Below, one piece after another: positions 61,743 through 64,000 of a stretch of DNA of 64,000 bases (the first letter of the stretch is position 1; each line of letters opens with the position of its first letter). A program made the position numbers and the translations under genes. The stretch is from an uncultured Clostridia bacterium. Its GTDB lineage: Bacteria; Bacillota; Clostridia; Oscillospirales; Ruminococcaceae. The notes beneath the pieces are model-generated. The model saw nothing but the letters and a program-made list of their open reading frames with translations, was not told where the DNA came from and did not search any database. Where the stretch lies: assembly GCA_947589035.1 (NCBI GenBank), contig CANPYZ010000001.1:62001-126000 (forward strand). Reading direction: 5' to 3'.

Positions 61743-62579
61743 TTAGCTATTCAGCAAAGGCAGGAGCTGTTTAATAATGTAGCTATTAGAAAAATCCCTG
61801 CTTTGCATATTGGCATTAAGAGCAATAACGGCGTGATATTGGGGAAGAACGAAACATTTCTGACCGAATTTTCCGCTCATGTAGAAATTTCCGTCGGCGA
61901 GTACCCAGAAGAAATAACCGTAAGGAATGCGTTCAGGGGTCATCACACGGGGTTGAGTAGCTGCTTTCAGCCAGGCTTTTGAACAAATTTGATTCGTCAT
62001 GATACCATGACCGAATTTTGCTAAATCTTCCGTGGATAAATTCAAGCCGCTTGCGCCGAAAACATGTCCTTGAGGGTCATATTCAAATGAATATTGCGTA
62101 ATTCCCAAAGGTTTGAACAAATATTGTTCAATTTGCTTGTCAAGCGGAGAACCTTCTTCTTCTTCGACCATGCGCCCGACGAGGTAAGCACAAGCATTAT
62201 TATAAAAAAACGTGTGCTGTTCCTGATTTTCTCCGAGAGGGGTAACTGCTGCCTGACAGCAAGTTTCCAAATAATCGGAATAATTTTTTCTGTCGTCGAA
62301 CAGAAGCCGGTAATCAATGCCAGAGCGCATCGTCATTAACTCATCTAACGTTAAATCAGAAATCGCTGCTGCGCCGGTATGCAGTAATTGTTTCACTTTT
62401 GTTTTTGGGGTAAGCTGACCTTCACCGCAAAGTCTGCCGACAAGCAAGGAAAGCAAACTCTTCATAATAGAATATTGCGGGTAAAGTTGTTCAGTTTGTT
62501 CAGTTTTGGCGATAATTTCGCCGTCTTTCATGACAACAGCGGATAAAATTTCCGGATTTTCGGGTGTAATGATTTGCAT
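61743..62579 (-). CDS. Serine hydrolase, beta-lactamase class C-like
   Basis: A 278-residue protein with the nucleophile motif S37-I-M-K40 (SxxK) and a YNN in FFYNNACAYL as the YxN motif. The third motif, usually KTG or HxG, appears as GKFGQ. No signal peptide is seen, so an antibiotic-degrading role is unlikely; a cytoplasmic esterase or peptidase is more plausible. ATG 62579 follows AGGAGGG. Confidence 0.82.
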   Translation of the reverse strand: MQIITPENPEILSAVVMKDGEIIAKTEQTEQLYPQYSIMKSLLSLLVGRLCGEGQLTPKTKVKQLLHTGAAAISDLTLDELMTMRSGIDYRLLFDDRKNYSDYLETCCQAAVTPLGENQEQHTFFYNNACAYLVGRMVEEEEGSPLDKQIEQYLFKPLGITQYSFEYDPQGHVFGASGLNLSTEDLAKFGHGIMTNQICSKAWLKAATQPRVMTPERIPYGYFFWVLADGNFYMSGKFGQKCFVLPQYHAVIALNANMQSRDFSNSYIIKQLLPLLNS

Positions 62580-62598
62580 AGAAATCCCTCCTGAATAA

Positions 62599-63468
62599 TT
62601 AGTTTTGTTTTTCGAGAACGGCAACACCGACTAAATCATAACCGGCATTGACGGCAACGGCTGAACCAATTTTAACCCGTTCAACAGGCGGATAGCCTAA
62701 TTTTTCTGTGAGAACCTGTTCGGCACTGTCAGCGAAAGCAGGATTCACGCCTTGAATAATTAAATACGGCGAATCGGGGAGCATTACGGTTAGAATTTTT
62801 TCTGTTAAGCGGGGAATAATATTTTTTTCGCCTCTGATTTTTTCGGGGGCGGAAATTTTCCCGTGAGAAATGCGAATAATTGGTTTTAAGCCGAGAACTT
62901 CACCGGCGAAAGCGGAAACGGCGGTTAATCTGCCGGATTTCTGGACATATTTCAATGTCATTGGTGTGAAGTACACGCCGACGAAATCAAGCCAATGCTG
63001 AATATAAGCGAGAATTTCCTCAACGGAAGCCTGATTTCGAATCATTTCAGCAGCTTTTAAAACAGGATAGCCATAGCACATTGTATAATTTCCGCCGTCT
63101 AAAATATGAATTTGCATGTTACGGGATTCTGGAATTTCCTGATAGAGGGCTTCTTTGGCGTTATGGGCATTTTGATTTGTAGCGGAACCACTGGAATTGA
63201 TGCTGACATAAATTAAATCTGTATAGCCTTCTTCATAGAATTTCTGGAAAACTTCCTGAAATGTGAATGCTGTAATCTGAGAAGTAGAAGGCATATCTTC
63301 AGTATGCGCCATGAGTTCATAAAATTCTTCTTTAGATAAATCCCGTTGTTCCTGATAAGCCTGACCGTTGATAGTAATTCCGAAACTAAGCAGTTCAATA
63401 TCATTTTCTAAAGCCTGTTTCAATGGTAAATCGCTGGCAGTATCGGTAATTAATTTAATTTTTGGCAT
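62599..63468 (-). CDS. DegV-family fatty-acid-binding protein
   Basis: A 289-residue two-domain protein. The N-terminal LITDTASDLP and the lipid-site SSGSATNQNA, LDGGNYTMCYG and KIGSAVAVNAG mark DegV/FakB proteins, which present fatty acids to FakA for phosphorylation. A FakA partner is not in the window. Confidence 0.9.
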   Translation of the reverse strand: MPKIKLITDTASDLPLKQALENDIELLSFGITINGQAYQEQRDLSKEEFYELMAHTEDMPSTSQITAFTFQEVFQKFYEEGYTDLIYVSINSSGSATNQNAHNAKEALYQEIPESRNMQIHILDGGNYTMCYGYPVLKAAEMIRNQASVEEILAYIQHWLDFVGVYFTPMTLKYVQKSGRLTAVSAFAGEVLGLKPIIRISHGKISAPEKIRGEKNIIPRLTEKILTVMLPDSPYLIIQGVNPAFADSAEQVLTEKLGYPPVERVKIGSAVAVNAGYDLVGVAVLEKQN

Positions 63469-63498
63469 GGGAATCAGTCCTTTCCTATTTGTTGAAAA

Positions 63499-64000
63499 TT
63501 AGCAGCAATCCCAGTTATACCAGACATCGGAAAAGTCAAGATTTCGGAGTTTTTCGGGGTCAATGAAAAAATTTCCGATACCACAGTCTCCCCAGGCGAT
63601 TTCATGCGCAGCAGAAGGGAAATATTCTGAATCTAACTGGAATAACAAAAACTGGTATGCTGAATTTTCCGGACGGGGGTCAGCTTGTGTAAAATACGGA
63701 AATCCGCCGATTTGGTGATGAAGTTCAGAAAGTTCATCTTCTATTTTTTCGTAATCTTCATCTTCCATATTTTCCCAGTCGAAATATAAAGACCGGTCTT
63801 TCAAAAATTGCATACCAAATTCCCCATAAACGGGAAATTCTTCATCTTCTTCAGGGATTGGTTTATATTTAGCAATAATTTCCTGTTCGGGAATCGTTTC
63901 ATTCAGTTCAGGGTAGTAACAAATTCTGAAATTTTTCTGTTTCGTTGGTTCAGATAAATCACAACCATATAATTCATTTTCCGGCGAATTTGAAATCCAG
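63499..64000 (-). CDS. YwqG-like DUF1963 protein, 5' end beyond window
   Basis: The frame stays open from the right edge (first full codon at 63999) to the stop at 63499, about 166 codons. LHHQIGGFPYFTQADPRP, LLFQLDSE, AWGDCGIGNFFI and the end WYNWDCC match YwqG/DUF1963 proteins, whose function is unknown. The start codon lies beyond 64000; an internal ATG at 63813 is not the start. It is 30 nt upstream of degV. Confidence 0.85.
   Translation of the reverse strand, partial: WISNSPENELYGCDLSEPTKQKNFRICYYPELNETIPEQEIIAKYKPIPEEDEEFPVYGEFGMQFLKDRSLYFDWENMEDEDYEKIEDELSELHHQIGGFPYFTQADPRPENSAYQFLLFQLDSEYFPSAAHEIAWGDCGIGNFFIDPEKLRNLDFSDVWYNWDCC

Noticed and set aside
61743-62579. Beta-lactamase resistance gene
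   Set aside because: It has no signal peptide and the third active-site motif is atypical; it fits general serine hydrolases better.
1-64000. tRNA or rRNA genes
   Set aside because: Reading the gaps on both strands showed no cloverleaf with a TTCGA-type arm and no rRNA-like stretch.

Overview
The window is chromosomal DNA from a low-to-mid GC, spore-lineage Firmicute of the Clostridia. It most resembles a Ruminococcus-type (Oscillospiraceae) plant-fibre degrader. The evidence is: four secreted proteins with dockerin-type calcium repeats (one a PL1-PL9 pectate lyase); a glgBCDA glycogen operon that includes GlgD; SpoIIE; Hfq just after miaA; and the Gram-positive division cluster yggS-sepF-ylmH-divIVA-ileS-lspA-rluA. 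I see no transposase, integrase, phage gene, CRISPR array, tRNA or rRNA.

Layout. 1-966 (-): most of pta. 1183-5634 (+): seven tightly packed genes (DUF2975, XRE regulator, DUF2809, small secreted peptide, DUF4153, radical SAM, ferritin-like). 5664-6610 (-): a small membrane protein and TraX. 6820-12805 (+): a cell-surface cassette with a dockerin/wall-repeat/transglutaminase protein, a lipoprotein, an MBOAT O-acyltransferase and its DHHW partner, followed by a lipoprotein alpha/beta hydrolase that seems to lack its nucleophile. 33202-14307 (-): an almost gapless run of 19 genes, miaB-ylbF-mutS-mutL-miaA-hfq-(HlyD-like)-yggS-sepF-ylmH-divIVA-ileS-lspA-rluA-HAD-esterase-split transketolase, which links tRNA modification, mismatch repair, division and translation.

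33334-39299 (-) holds secreted proteins: a small exported protein, an LRR-dockerin protein, and a ricin-dockerin-metzincin co-transcribed with a NatAB-type ABC exporter. A DtxR-type regulator and an Sfp-type phosphopantetheinyl transferase (39417-40366, +) diverge from that exporter. 40469-42845 (-) encodes an XRE protein overlapping a three-domain LacI-like/GGDEF-like/AraC regulator. It faces a 1264-residue PL1-PL9-CBM-dockerin pectate lyase (43279-47073, +). 53094-47216 (-) is glgB-glgC-glgD-glgA behind a leader of about 330 nt. 55776-53494 (-) is spoIIE, with a Spo0A-type promoter. From 56637 to the right edge (-) are a SHOCT protein, a cytoplasmic BspA-type LRR protein, rsmA, two flavoproteins, a serine hydrolase, DegV and a YwqG-like protein.

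How the parts fit. The dockerin proteins imply a scaffoldin elsewhere in the genome for plant cell-wall attachment and digestion. The glycogen operon would store the resulting sugars. Most promoters I can read share an extended -10 (TGC next to TATAAT). Two sequence-level signals stand out beyond gene content. One is the palindrome TTCCGGAA, repeated far more often than expected in all reading frames and between genes. The other is the dyad-rich glgB leader, which contains complementary repeats that could form mutually exclusive helices.
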